Of a DNA stretch of 64,000 bases, positions 16,517 through 24,500 are shown piece by piece. Origin of the DNA: Rikenellaceae bacterium. GTDB lineage: Bacteria > Bacteroidota > Bacteroidia > Bacteroidales > Rikenellaceae. The position numbers and the translations under genes are program-made. The notes beneath the pieces are model-generated. The model worked only from the letters and a program-made list of their open reading frames with translations, was not told the DNA's origin and ran no database searches. Numbering within the stretch: position 1 is the first letter of the stretch; each line of letters begins with the position of its first letter. Where the stretch lies: contig SUZD01000003.1 in assembly GCA_015060105.1 (NCBI GenBank), positions 1 through 64,000 of the forward strand, read 5' to 3'.

Positions 16517-18857
16517 TAAAGTGAAAATATTGATGTATGATACGCCTCTCGAAACCGATGGCGAAACACGGCTCAGAATAGGTAAAACATTCATCTCGAC
16601 CTCGTCGGACAATCAACCCAAATTGGAGGTCGCGGAGTTGAGTCTGCCCATTACCCCCGAAAATCGTCGCCTGATGGAGTATCCCGAATTGTGTGCTTCG
16701 CAACCGTTCAACGAGAGTGAGCGACCAATTAGGATTGTAGTGGACGACAGAACTCTGTTCGAAGGTTTTGCTATGCTGCGCCGAGTTGAACGCAGGGGCG
16801 ATGGTGGCCGATATATCCTTGTGCTCGAAACAAGCGAGGTGGGGTGGCAACAAAGGCTCGAAAACAAAACTCTCTCGGAGTTGCAAATCGAATGTAATGT
16901 CGGGTGGGACGCCGACTCAATTGTAAGCAGTTGGACAGAAGATGTACCCGTGCGTTTTCTGCCCGTAACTCGAAATGTCGATAATGGCGAGAGCTCGCCG
17001 ACAACCATTCTGAATGTTACCAAGTCTATGGCGTTCGATAACTATCACCCGTTTCTGCATCTGCGAAGTATTATCTACAAGAGTTTCGAGGATGCGGGCT
17101 ACTCGGTGGACTCGATATTTATGTCGTCGCCGGAGTTCAATAAACTCTATATGAGCGGTGCTTACCCCACGGGCGCATCGAAGACACTCGACAAACGTAT
17201 GGGCTTCCTTGCTCGCAGGCTCGAACCTATTACAGCCGTAGCCGATTATTCGGGCTCGGTATATGCGTCGCCGTTGCTGGGTAGTGCCACAATCGGCAAC
17301 TTGGTCGATGTCGATACTGCAAGTGCTTTCCCCGATACATACTCCAATGGCGGTTGTTTGAGTGTCGATGACCTTGGCCGAGTGGTGTTCACGCCCAAAA
17401 CAGAGGTGGTTGCATCTTTCCTGTACAATCTCCGTTACAAGACTGAATACTACATACGCAGTCGAGAGCGACTTACAGGTTTTGATAGGGTATGGATAAC
17501 TCCCTCGGAGTACTATTCGTTCGAGATAGCCAACTCATTTGTGGACCAGCGTGACTACGAGAAACAACCCAATATGGAGTACAATCTCATGGTGTTTGAT
17601 TTCACTCCCGGAGATGTCTTTATGATGCGATACGAGCTTAATGGAACGGTGCGGAACAAGATGTTTTACGAGCGTTCCAATCTGTTCAAATTTGGAGAGT
17701 CGCTCGATGAGATAGGCGAGATTATCTCGTTCGCAGTATCCAAAGACGGTGGTGGCACTTTCGAAACATACGAAGGCGATTGGGCTATCTATTATGGCTT
17801 TTGTCGAGAGCAAGGTGTTATTGACGTGGCTCTGTCGATAAGGTCGGCTCCCGAACGTCTTAAACCCGGTCGTCAGAAGAGGTTTGACCAGATGGTGTTC
17901 GATGGCGCGGTTAAGGGAATGACACTGCGTATGGAGGCGGGTGTGAGCATAAGTCCGATATTCTTCGATATGCCTCTCGATGAACCGATTGGTAGTTGGC
18001 AAGTCTTTTCATCGTTGGATTGTACACAACGAGAGGTGGTTGATGCGGTATGCAAGATGTTTAATCTGCGCGTTATCGAGGATTCGAAGCGACGAATGGT
18101 TAGAATCGAAACGGCCGACTATCTGGCCGATATTGCCGAGAAAGTAGATTGGAACGGGAAGGTCGATTTGTCGCAAGGGTGGCAGAGCGAAGATGTGGTG
18201 CGCGATATGTCGAAGGTGGTGGAGATAGCCTATCAGTCCGACTCGTTAATTCGGGAGTGGGAGGAGTTGGCGTGCGAGAAGTACGCAACCTGCGAGTATG
18301 AGTTCATAGCGGCGCAATCTCCTGCTCCGATTGATGTACGAAAAGTACCTCTGTTCCACCCCTCTATTAGTGACATCAGAGTAAGCCTCGAAGCCCCTTC
18401 TGCCTCGATAATTGTAACCAAGGATAGCGGTGGCGAATACACAGTGGAACATTTCGGAATCTCGACAAGGGTGGTGCAATACGAAGGCCTTAAACCATTG
18501 CCTTCGACCGAGACTTGGGGTTGGCCAACCTATGGCGATGAGTATCCCTATGCAGCCTTTCACTCCGAAGAGTATGGCTTTACGTTGAGTTTCAGGGATA
18601 GAGATGGGGTGGTTGGGCTTCATCAATACTACGACCGCGAGGCCCGATTGTGGCGCACGGGCAAAAGGGTTCATCTCAACGTTCAACTGCGTCCCGAGGA
18701 GGTGATGATGTTGCTTGAAACCCGAGGAGTGGAGGCCGCCGAGCGCAATGTTTATGAGTTTGAGCTCGATGGCGAACGTCATCTTTTTACGTTGGAGCAC
18801 TTGGACTACACATTTGGCTCTCCGCAAGCGAAATGCACATTTATTAAAATCGACTAA
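16509..18857 (+). CDS. Phage-block protein 3, large tail/baseplate-type protein
   Basis: The largest protein of the block, 782 residues, mostly beta-rich. The first ~110 residues form a repeated beta-strand unit (LSLPITPENRR and ILVLETSEVGWQQRLE). A segment near residues 165-205 (NVTKSMAFDNYHPFLHLRSI, then KSFEDAGYSV) looks like the hub or host-contact proteins of phage tails in Bacteroidota. A second such unit occurs near 510-560 (TQREVVDAVCKMFNLRVIED). No glycosidase or protease motif is visible. With no tape-measure gene present, a long siphovirus tail is unlikely; a short baseplate or spike is one reading. Confidence 0.6.
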   Translation: MDSKVKILMYDTPLETDGETRLRIGKTFISTSSDNQPKLEVAELSLPITPENRRLMEYPELCASQPFNESERPIRIVVDDRTLFEGFAMLRRVERRGDGGRYILVLETSEVGWQQRLENKTLSELQIECNVGWDADSIVSSWTEDVPVRFLPVTRNVDNGESSPTTILNVTKSMAFDNYHPFLHLRSIIYKSFEDAGYSVDSIFMSSPEFNKLYMSGAYPTGASKTLDKRMGFLARRLEPITAVADYSGSVYASPLLGSATIGNLVDVDTASAFPDTYSNGGCLSVDDLGRVVFTPKTEVVASFLYNLRYKTEYYIRSRERLTGFDRVWITPSEYYSFEIANSFVDQRDYEKQPNMEYNLMVFDFTPGDVFMMRYELNGTVRNKMFYERSNLFKFGESLDEIGEIISFAVSKDGGGTFETYEGDWAIYYGFCREQGVIDVALSIRSAPERLKPGRQKRFDQMVFDGAVKGMTLRMEAGVSISPIFFDMPLDEPIGSWQVFSSLDCTQREVVDAVCKMFNLRVIEDSKRRMVRIETADYLADIAEKVDWNGKVDLSQGWQSEDVVRDMSKVVEIAYQSDSLIREWEELACEKYATCEYEFIAAQSPAPIDVRKVPLFHPSISDIRVSLEAPSASIIVTKDSGGEYTVEHFGISTRVVQYEGLKPLPSTETWGWPTYGDEYPYAAFHSEEYGFTLSFRDRDGVVGLHQYYDREARLWRTGKRVHLNVQLRPEEVMMLLETRGVEAAERNVYEFELDGERHLFTLEHLDYTFGSPQAKCTFIKID

Positions 18858-18861
18858 CACA

Positions 18862-19143
18862 ATGACTATTTATCAACGCGAACTCAAAGAGCGCATAGCA
18901 TCGCACTATGCCGATATGTCGTCCGACCAACTCATCGACCTGTTGTTCGATATGGGAGTTGTCGATCACACCCGATGCAAGGTGCTTGCTGTTAGGGATT
19001 GTGTCGAGGAGATGGTGCGCGCAGGGCGAGGCAAAGTCGATGCAATGTATCAGGCAGCCGAACGATTTGCCTGCTCCTATGAATATGTGCGCAAGTGTAT
19101 GTACTACTATACCGATGTTAATATGGTCAAACTAAACGAGTAA
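18862..19143 (+). CDS. Small HTH-like protein of the phage block (Mor-like)
   Basis: A 93-residue, mostly helical protein. Residues 57-80 (YQAAERFACSYEYVRKCMYY) look like a helix-turn-helix, reminiscent of Mor-type phage late activators, which are of similar size. The ATG at 18862 is taken because it directly follows the previous stop and upstream in-frame sequence overlaps that gene. The next gene starts 7 bases downstream. If it is an activator it could control late genes of the block, but it lies inside the structural operon, which is unusual. Confidence 0.6.
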   Translation: MTIYQRELKERIASHYADMSSDQLIDLLFDMGVVDHTRCKVLAVRDCVEEMVRAGRGKVDAMYQAAERFACSYEYVRKCMYYYTDVNMVKLNE

Positions 19144-19149
19144 ACAAAA

Positions 19150-20028
19150 ATGAGTTTCAAACCAATCAAAATTACAAATCAGGCAGACGGAGTAACCGTC
19201 ATCGATATCGAAGGTGAAATCGGGGTTCCCGAGGAGTTGCAATTCGAAGAACCGGAAAGCCGAGTGGCGACCTATCGCAAATTCAAAGATATGGTAGGTT
19301 CCATTGCACAAATCCGAAGCCCCAAAGTGTTGGTAAATATCCGTTCGACGGGTGGCGATGTGGGCGATGCAATGCTTATCTACGATGCATTGTGCAGCCT
19401 CGACGCCGAGATAACTACTCGTTGCTGGGGATATGTGGCCTCGGCAGCGACCATCATCGCCCAAGCTGCATCGACAGGCTTGCGCGAAATCTCGTCGGAG
19501 TCGCTCTACCTTATTCACCGCTCGGTGTCGAGGGTTGAAGGCGATGCCGAATCGATGCAGCACAACGCCGAACTGTTGGCCAAAACAGATGCGCAAATTG
19601 CATCTATCTATGCCGAGCGTTCGGGTCGCGCCGTCGAGGAGTTTGAGCGCCTAATGTCCGAGAACGAAGGTATGGGGCGTTGGCTTACCCCCGAAGAGGC
19701 TATCGAGGCGGGTCTTGTCGATAGGGTTGTGGAACGCGAAACGCAACGCCGAGGTTTCGGTCAGCGTATCAGAGCTGCTGTTGGTCGTCTGTTCGGAAAG
19801 CTCGGGGGAGAGGACTCTCCGCAGATACCACACACCTACGAGGCTCGTTCAAATGTTCGCGCCACAACGCCCAAAGTTCAGACAACTGTCGATATGATGC
19901 GCCGAGCACAGCAACTTGCCCAACCAACAAGTCTTACCGAGATTGAAGACCCCGATGTGGGCGATGTGCGACAGAGCTTCAATGAGGCGGCTTACGACCG
20001 TGATGCCGAAAATTTCAGAATTCAGTAA
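19150..20028 (+). CDS. ClpP-type prohead protease with C-terminal extension
   Basis: A 292-residue protein with the ClpP/crotonase fold typical of phage prohead proteases: NIRSTGGDVGDAMLIYDAL (oxyanion region, about 64-81), nucleophile Ser98 in GYVASAATI, His123 in YLIHRS, and an acidic third residue in MSENEGMGRWLTPEEA (about 170-184). The active site appears intact. The last ~80 residues are low in predicted fold and may act as the scaffolding part that is cleaved during head maturation. Capsid gene lies 24 bases downstream, the usual protease-capsid pairing. Confidence 0.8.
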   Translation: MSFKPIKITNQADGVTVIDIEGEIGVPEELQFEEPESRVATYRKFKDMVGSIAQIRSPKVLVNIRSTGGDVGDAMLIYDALCSLDAEITTRCWGYVASAATIIAQAASTGLREISSESLYLIHRSVSRVEGDAESMQHNAELLAKTDAQIASIYAERSGRAVEEFERLMSENEGMGRWLTPEEAIEAGLVDRVVERETQRRGFGQRIRAAVGRLFGKLGGEDSPQIPHTYEARSNVRATTPKVQTTVDMMRRAQQLAQPTSLTEIEDPDVGDVRQSFNEAAYDRDAENFRIQ

Positions 20029-20052
20029 CCAAAAACAAACAAAACTACATTT

Positions 20053-21042
20053 ATGAAAAAGATTGAGCAATCGAAAAACTACACCGGAACAGAGTTGGAT
20101 AACCTCTTTTTCCGCCCTATGTTGAGTGGCGATAGCGCCGATAAACTTGGCGTTCGTGTACTCTACAATATGCCCGTACCGACTATTCTCAGCTTCTGGC
20201 ACCGCAATCCAGATGTGTTGCAGAAATACACCAACAGCGGTTGGTCGGGTGGCTCTGCAACCGAGCGCACACAACGCACAATCAATATGTCGAGAGTCAA
20301 GGCCGAGGCGAGCTATTCGGCGTCGGACTACTTCTCACTTGTCCTCGAAGAGATTGCCTGCCGCCCCGAGATAAACTTGCAGGATTTGTCGGGTACCGAT
20401 TTGGAGAAGGCCGAAACAGCACTCTTCAAGGAGGCTATTGCCGAGAGTATTCGCGTGACAATGTGGCTCGGCAACTCCGAACTCGAAGACTATCCCTATA
20501 ACTCGTTTGACGGTTTCCTGAAAACCATTATCGACGAGTGTAAAAAGGACGATACCGAGCTGGTTGAGGATAGCTACACTTCGGAGGTTGTTGCCAACAC
20601 CGAATTCGCAGATATTGTCCTTGACCTTGCATGGGGTAATGCGAATGAGACACTTCGCAACCTGAAAAGCGAGGGTAACTTGGCCTTCTTCGTATCGTCG
20701 GACGTTTACAATGCCTACAACATGCTTTTGGATAGCGCTTCGTACGAGTCTGCATTCTTGGCGCGCCAGACAGGTCGCAACGAGCTTTGTTGGCATGGTA
20801 TTCCTCTGATTGATACCCAAGTGTCGGAGTATCTCGACAGCTCGAAGTTCCCTCATTCGTACGTCATTCTGACCGACCGTCGTAACTTGGCTTTGGCGGT
20901 CAATACGTCGGACTTCCCCGGCACCGAGGTTAGTATGTGGTACAATCCCGACGAGATGGAGAATCGCCAACGTGCCGTGTTTATGGCGGGTTGCGGTATC
21001 CTGATGCCCGAGTTGGTATCCTACATTCACTACACAATCTAA
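20053..21042 (+). CDS. Major capsid protein (HK97-fold type, predicted)
   Basis: A 329-residue protein directly after the protease. Length and the pattern of an N-terminal helical arm, a central segment with LARQTGRNELCWHGIPLIDT and a C-terminal ILTDRRNLALAVNT stretch fit HK97-like capsid proteins; the 'nearly native' ILTDR-N-L motif is typical of capsid P-domains. Assignment rests on these features plus position between prohead protease and portal. No frameshift or stop interrupts it. Confidence 0.72.
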   Translation: MKKIEQSKNYTGTELDNLFFRPMLSGDSADKLGVRVLYNMPVPTILSFWHRNPDVLQKYTNSGWSGGSATERTQRTINMSRVKAEASYSASDYFSLVLEEIACRPEINLQDLSGTDLEKAETALFKEAIAESIRVTMWLGNSELEDYPYNSFDGFLKTIIDECKKDDTELVEDSYTSEVVANTEFADIVLDLAWGNANETLRNLKSEGNLAFFVSSDVYNAYNMLLDSASYESAFLARQTGRNELCWHGIPLIDTQVSEYLDSSKFPHSYVILTDRRNLALAVNTSDFPGTEVSMWYNPDEMENRQRAVFMAGCGILMPELVSYIHYTI

Positions 21043-21048
21043 TGAGCT

Positions 21049-21513
21049 ATGGAAGGTATCTCTAATCGAAAACTTAATGGCGGTATCTCGCACATCATCT
21101 TGATTCCGAGTAGCGAAGCGGTTGTGGGTATGCGTAACAAGCAACTCTATTGCGAGGTGCCGGCAAGTGCTGTCGGCTGCGTACCCAACGAGGATACGGC
21201 TACGTGGACAGAGCGATATACCATTACGAAGGGCGTTGCCAGCGTTGCTCACACTTTGGAATTTGTCGTGGCAATGGACTCTCCCGTAGTGGCGCTGCTC
21301 GAACAAGTGGAGCAAGGCTTTGTAGCGGTGGTAGAGTATCGCAATGGAACGAAGATTTTGGCAGGACACTCGTCGAAGTTTGCACTTGAACGTCCTTTGC
21401 AAGTCGAACTTTTGACCGTAACGTCAGGTGCAACCCGCACCGATGATGCCGAGTGTCGAATCCGTCTTGGTGCTGTTGATGATGCCTTTGCCCGTAGCGT
21501 AACATTGTCGTAG
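21049..21513 (+). CDS. Small beta-rich structural protein (tail-tube-like)
   Basis: A 154-residue protein that starts 6 bases after the capsid gene stop. It is strand-rich with the pattern ERYTITKGVASVAHTLEFVV and a pair of strands ending RLGAVDDAFA, reminiscent of tail-tube or head-decoration proteins. No motif decides between them. It is the last gene before a strong internal terminator at 21541-21569. Confidence 0.6.
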   Translation: MEGISNRKLNGGISHIILIPSSEAVVGMRNKQLYCEVPASAVGCVPNEDTATWTERYTITKGVASVAHTLEFVVAMDSPVVALLEQVEQGFVAVVEYRNGTKILAGHSSKFALERPLQVELLTVTSGATRTDDAECRIRLGAVDDAFARSVTLS

Positions 21514-21540
21514 TCCAATGAGGACCACTTTTTCTAAAAC

Positions 21541-21569
21541 GGGGTGTCGCTTGTTGGGCACCCCTTTTT
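21541..21569 (+). terminator. Internal terminator between capsid and portal halves
   Basis: GGGGTG (21541-21546) pairs with CACCCC (21559-21564), followed by TTTTT and preceded by AAAA. No clear promoter lies between it and the portal gene at 21591, so read-through may set a lower level for the portal and lysis genes. Confidence 0.8.
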
Positions 21570-21590
21570 ATCAACTTAATAAAACGCATT

Positions 21591-22805
21591 ATGCAGAACA
21601 CAGATTATACAAAACGAGTTGCCGTCTCGTGCTCGGCGCAGCGACCATTCTTTGAAATGCGTGGTAGTACGGTTGCCGATAGACGTTTTTGGCGTTGGGG
21701 TAGTGATAACCTATTTCCCGAGGCGTTGGCGATGGTTGCCCGCAACTCGACCATTCATCGACGAATAATCAACGACAAAGCCGATTATATCTCGGGCAAA
21801 GGGTTTGTGTGGAGTGAGCAGGAGCCCATCTTGGGAGCATTGGTTGAGCAGGTGAATGGCTCGGGCGAGTCGATGCGACAACTATTCAATAAGTTGGCAT
21901 TCGATAAGGTGTTATTTGGTAACGCCTTTTTGGAGGTTGTGACCGACGCCGAGGGGACATTCCTTTCGTTGTACCATATCGATGCCTCGACGGTGCGTGT
22001 GGCGCGTGATTCCAAACACGTTATTATGCACCACAAATGGTCCCAATTCTCCGAGAGCGAGGCTGTAACGCGATCGCTTTTCCCATGTTTCGAGGAGGCC
22101 GACGACGGAACATTGCGCTCGGTGATACACTATGCCGACTACGAGCCGCGATTTACGCATTACGGAATACCCGACTACATTGCCGGCCTTAATGCGAGCG
22201 CAATCGCCTACAAAACCGACAAATGGAATATCAGTCGTCTGGATAACTCGTTCCAACTGTCGGGTGTGATGTTGCTTGATGGCGTGGCCGATGGCGAGCA
22301 GCAGGCTCACGATGTGATGCGACTTGCCGAGCGTAAGTTTGCAGGTACCCCCGGACAGGTTATGTTCATAATGAGGGATTCGTCGGAGGGCGACAATTCG
22401 AGGTTTATTCCCATCAGCGAAACGGCCGATGGCGATTGGCGAGATTTGCACGACCAAGCAACGGCCGATATTGTGATTGCCCACTCGTGGTTTCGAGCGT
22501 TGAGCGGATTGGATTTCAGTGCAGGATTCAGCTCGGAGCGTATCCTCCAAGAGTACGAACTCGCTCTCAATACCGTTATTTTGAGCGAGCAAGCCGAGCT
22601 GTTGGAACCCGTACGAACCATTATCGGCCGAGTGCTCAATATCGATGCATCGTCCCTTTCGATTGTAAATCATCCGCCTGCACAATCTCGCCCTGCCTAT
22701 ATGAAAGTGTGGGAGGCTCGTCGCGCCGAGGGTTTGGATTACGACGAGAGTGACCCCGCACAAAACATCTTCCTTGCACAACTCTCAAAACAAACAGAAC
22801 TATGA
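21591..22805 (+). CDS. Phage portal protein
   Basis: A 404-residue protein with the features of phage portal proteins: N-terminal DRRFWRWGSDNLFPEAL, an early helical region (IHRRIINDKADYISGKG), central FGNAFLEV and LYHIDASTVRV segments, and a C-terminal helical crown with AQSRPAYMKVWEARR. Portals form the dodecameric ring through which DNA enters the capsid and normally dock the terminase, which is missing from this block. Its stop overlaps the next ATG by 4 bases. Confidence 0.8.
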   Translation: MQNTDYTKRVAVSCSAQRPFFEMRGSTVADRRFWRWGSDNLFPEALAMVARNSTIHRRIINDKADYISGKGFVWSEQEPILGALVEQVNGSGESMRQLFNKLAFDKVLFGNAFLEVVTDAEGTFLSLYHIDASTVRVARDSKHVIMHHKWSQFSESEAVTRSLFPCFEEADDGTLRSVIHYADYEPRFTHYGIPDYIAGLNASAIAYKTDKWNISRLDNSFQLSGVMLLDGVADGEQQAHDVMRLAERKFAGTPGQVMFIMRDSSEGDNSRFIPISETADGDWRDLHDQATADIVIAHSWFRALSGLDFSAGFSSERILQEYELALNTVILSEQAELLEPVRTIIGRVLNIDASSLSIVNHPPAQSRPAYMKVWEARRAEGLDYDESDPAQNIFLAQLSKQTEL

Positions 22806-23263
22806 AACTATTGATAACCCCAGCCGAGGTGGTGGCGCTTGCCTTCGCCTCGGACGGCCGAGTGCGACCTTCGCAAATTGCCGAAACGGAGATTGCTGCG
22901 GCCCAAGAGAAATATTTTGTTCCGGTATTTGGCTCGCTGTTCGAGGCGATGTTGCAGGGTAACTACGCCCAGCTTGCCGACGAGTGGATAAAACCCGCAT
23001 TGGCCGAATTTGTCAAGTCGCGCGCCGTGATGACTATGGGTGCAATTACTGCGTCGGGCGTTGTTACGCACACACTCGATACGGCCGAGAGTGCTCCAAT
23101 CGTCAATCGGGTTTTGGTGGCGCGTCAAGCCTTTGACCGAGCCAAGACGTTGCGCGCAAAGGCGGTAGCCGTTGTCGAGGCCGATGCCGCCAACTATCCC
23201 GAGTATGACCCCCGCAAAAACATTCTTAATAGAACTCGCTGCGATGGCGGTATAATATTATAG
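22802..23263 (+). CDS. Head-tail connector-type protein (gp6/DUF6712-like)
   Basis: A 153-residue helical protein immediately after the portal, overlapping it by 4 bases. The start LLITPAEVVALAFASDGRV and following AETEIAAAQEKYFVPVFG resemble gp6-like head-tail connectors, which close the portal vertex after packaging. Position after the portal agrees. The exact family name is from memory. Confidence 0.65.
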   Translation: MKLLITPAEVVALAFASDGRVRPSQIAETEIAAAQEKYFVPVFGSLFEAMLQGNYAQLADEWIKPALAEFVKSRAVMTMGAITASGVVTHTLDTAESAPIVNRVLVARQAFDRAKTLRAKAVAVVEADAANYPEYDPRKNILNRTRCDGGIIL

Positions 23264-23270
23264 GTGAGCT

Positions 23271-23705
23271 ATGGGAGGATTTGAAAGACTTATTTCGGGC
23301 GTGATTTGTGCTCTGGGTGCGCTATTACTGCCCGCTCGTCCGCTGATTATATGTGTGGGCGTGTTTGTGCTGATTGATTTCGTTATTGGCGTGGCAGCCT
23401 CTCGTACGCGAGCCCGAAGAGTGGGCGACGAGTGGCGTTTCGAGAGCCGCAAAGCGTGGCGCACGGTCTATAAAGCGGTGTTCGCAATGACGGGAATATG
23501 TATGGCGTGGACGTTAGACTCGCTGGTGCTGGACTTTGCTCATCTCAATTTGGCAAAAGTATTTACGGGCTTTGTTTGTGGCGTTGAGTTTTGGAGCTAT
23601 CTCGAAAACGCAGCCGACATAAGCAACCACCCGATGTTCACGGCGTTACGCAACCTGATGAAAGGACGAATCGGAAAAGGTTTGAATATCGATGAAAAAG
23701 AGTAG
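23271..23705 (+). CDS. Phage holin-family protein
   Basis: A 144-residue membrane protein with hydrophobic segments at about 8-45 (two helices around LLLPARPLIICVGVFVLIDF) and 65-85, plus a basic middle and C-terminus. This is the layout of the Bacteroidota phage holin/toxin-secretion holin family. Holins form lesions in the inner membrane that let lysis enzymes reach the wall. Its end overlaps the start of the lysis protein gene by 14 bases. Confidence 0.75.
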   Translation: MGGFERLISGVICALGALLLPARPLIICVGVFVLIDFVIGVAASRTRARRVGDEWRFESRKAWRTVYKAVFAMTGICMAWTLDSLVLDFAHLNLAKVFTGFVCGVEFWSYLENAADISNHPMFTALRNLMKGRIGKGLNIDEKE

Positions 23706-24126
23706 GGGACTTCGCAACAATAATCCGGGAAACATTCGTCGCACGGCAACCCGCTATCGTGGCGAGGTGGAGTCGCGTGATGCGGCCTTCAAAAGTTTCG
23801 AGAGTATGCCGATGGGCTATCGGGCAATGTTTGTGCTTCTGCACACCTATCGCATTAAGTATGGTCTGAACACCATTGCCGAAATGGTGGCTCGTTATGC
23901 GCCCCCTTCCGAGAACGACACCCAAGCCTATATCGAAGCCGTTAGTCGCATCTCGGGTGTAAGCACAACACAACCTCTCGACACCACCGAGCCTCAAATG
24001 ATGATGCCCGTAGTGTCGGCAATGAGCCGTGTCGAGAATGGAGTTTGTGCTGTTCCTGCCGAGGTTATGGCAGGTTGGGATTTGTTTGCCGAGGACAACT
24101 CGTCGTCTTCCTCGTCGTTGAAATAG
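23692..24126 (+). CDS. Virion lysis-type protein ('structural protein P5'/RNNNPGNIR family)
   Basis: A 144-residue protein beginning KKSRGLRNNNPGNIRRTATR, the signature of the small virion-associated lytic proteins often annotated 'structural protein P5' in Bacteroidota phages, probably murein-cleaving. The conserved part ends near residue 120. The tail (residues 121-144, ending in six Ser, Leu, Lys) is encoded by the strand opposite the acidic tail of the host S4-protein gene, and the two genes overlap by 133 bases. The C-terminus therefore seems to be read from host DNA rather than being phage-derived. Confidence 0.7.
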   Translation: MKKSRGLRNNNPGNIRRTATRYRGEVESRDAAFKSFESMPMGYRAMFVLLHTYRIKYGLNTIAEMVARYAPPSENDTQAYIEAVSRISGVSTTQPLDTTEPQMMMPVVSAMSRVENGVCAVPAEVMAGWDLFAEDNSSSSSSLK

Positions 24127-24497
24127 AACTCGTCCATCAGAGTATCTATCTGACGACGTTCCTTCTTGGTCGGGCGACCCGCACCTCGCTCTCGGACCAT
24201 AAAGATTGTTTCGCGTGGGGCGTTAAGTTTGTCGCGCTCCGCCTGCGGTGTAACATCAAGCGCATAGTCGGGCACATTCTTGGCCGGTTGGCGATTGCCA
24301 ATCTCGGCGAGAACTTTGTAATGGAAATAGACAGCCCCCTTGCGTACAACGATGATTTCGCCCGGACGGACATCGTGCGAAGGCTTGACGCCCCCGCCGC
24401 CTATGGTCACACGGCCATTCTTGCACGCCTCGGCAGCGTCGCTACGGGTCTTAAATACCCGCACAGCCCACAACCATTTGTCAATCCGAACGCCCAT
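23994..24497 (-). CDS. S4-domain RNA-binding protein (Hsp15-like), 3' end overlapped by phage gene
   Basis: A 167-residue protein with an S4 RNA-binding domain at residues 1-70 (RIDKWLWAVRVFKTRSDAA) and a basic region after it, like Hsp15, which binds stalled 50S subunits carrying nascent chains. It is predicted to run past the acidic YFNDEEDDEL tail for about 33 residues antisense to the phage lysis gene. That extension (SSANKSQPAITSAGTAQ onward) looks unlike the family and may be an artefact of the junction. The gene starts 3 bases after the pth stop, so it belongs to the bL25-pth-S4 operon. Confidence 0.82.
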   Translation of the reverse strand: MGVRIDKWLWAVRVFKTRSDAAEACKNGRVTIGGGGVKPSHDVRPGEIIVVRKGAVYFHYKVLAEIGNRQPAKNVPDYALDVTPQAERDKLNAPRETIFMVRERGAGRPTKKERRQIDTLMDEFYFNDEEDDELSSANKSQPAITSAGTAQTPFSTRLIADTTGIII

Positions 24498-24500
24498 CTT

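Larger units (their letters stand above)
14840..24126 (+). mobile_element. Phage-derived gene block (cryptic prophage, satellite or gene-transfer-agent-like cluster)
   Basis: Eleven tightly packed plus-strand genes with phage structural and lysis signatures: ClpP-type prohead protease, capsid-like protein, portal, head-tail connector, holin and a virion lysis protein, preceded by three putative tail/baseplate-type proteins. No gene for large or small terminase, tape measure, integrase, transposase, repressor or DNA replication is found, and flanking genes are ordinary host genes. All frames are intact, and the frequent codons look the same as in the neighbours. No convincing att repeats were found. 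Right-hand limit is placed at the last phage gene, which overlaps the host S4-protein gene. Confidence 0.75.

Noticed and set aside
21591..22805. Portal-adjacent terminase overlooked in another frame
   Set aside because: No Walker A/B ATPase plus nuclease pattern was found in any frame between 14.8 and 24.1 kb.
15036..24130. Possible att direct repeat: CCTCGTTGTTGATA near 15039 versus CCTCGTCGTTGAAA near 24110
   Set aside because: Only 12 of 14 bases match, both are made of common local words, and no integrase or tRNA target is nearby.
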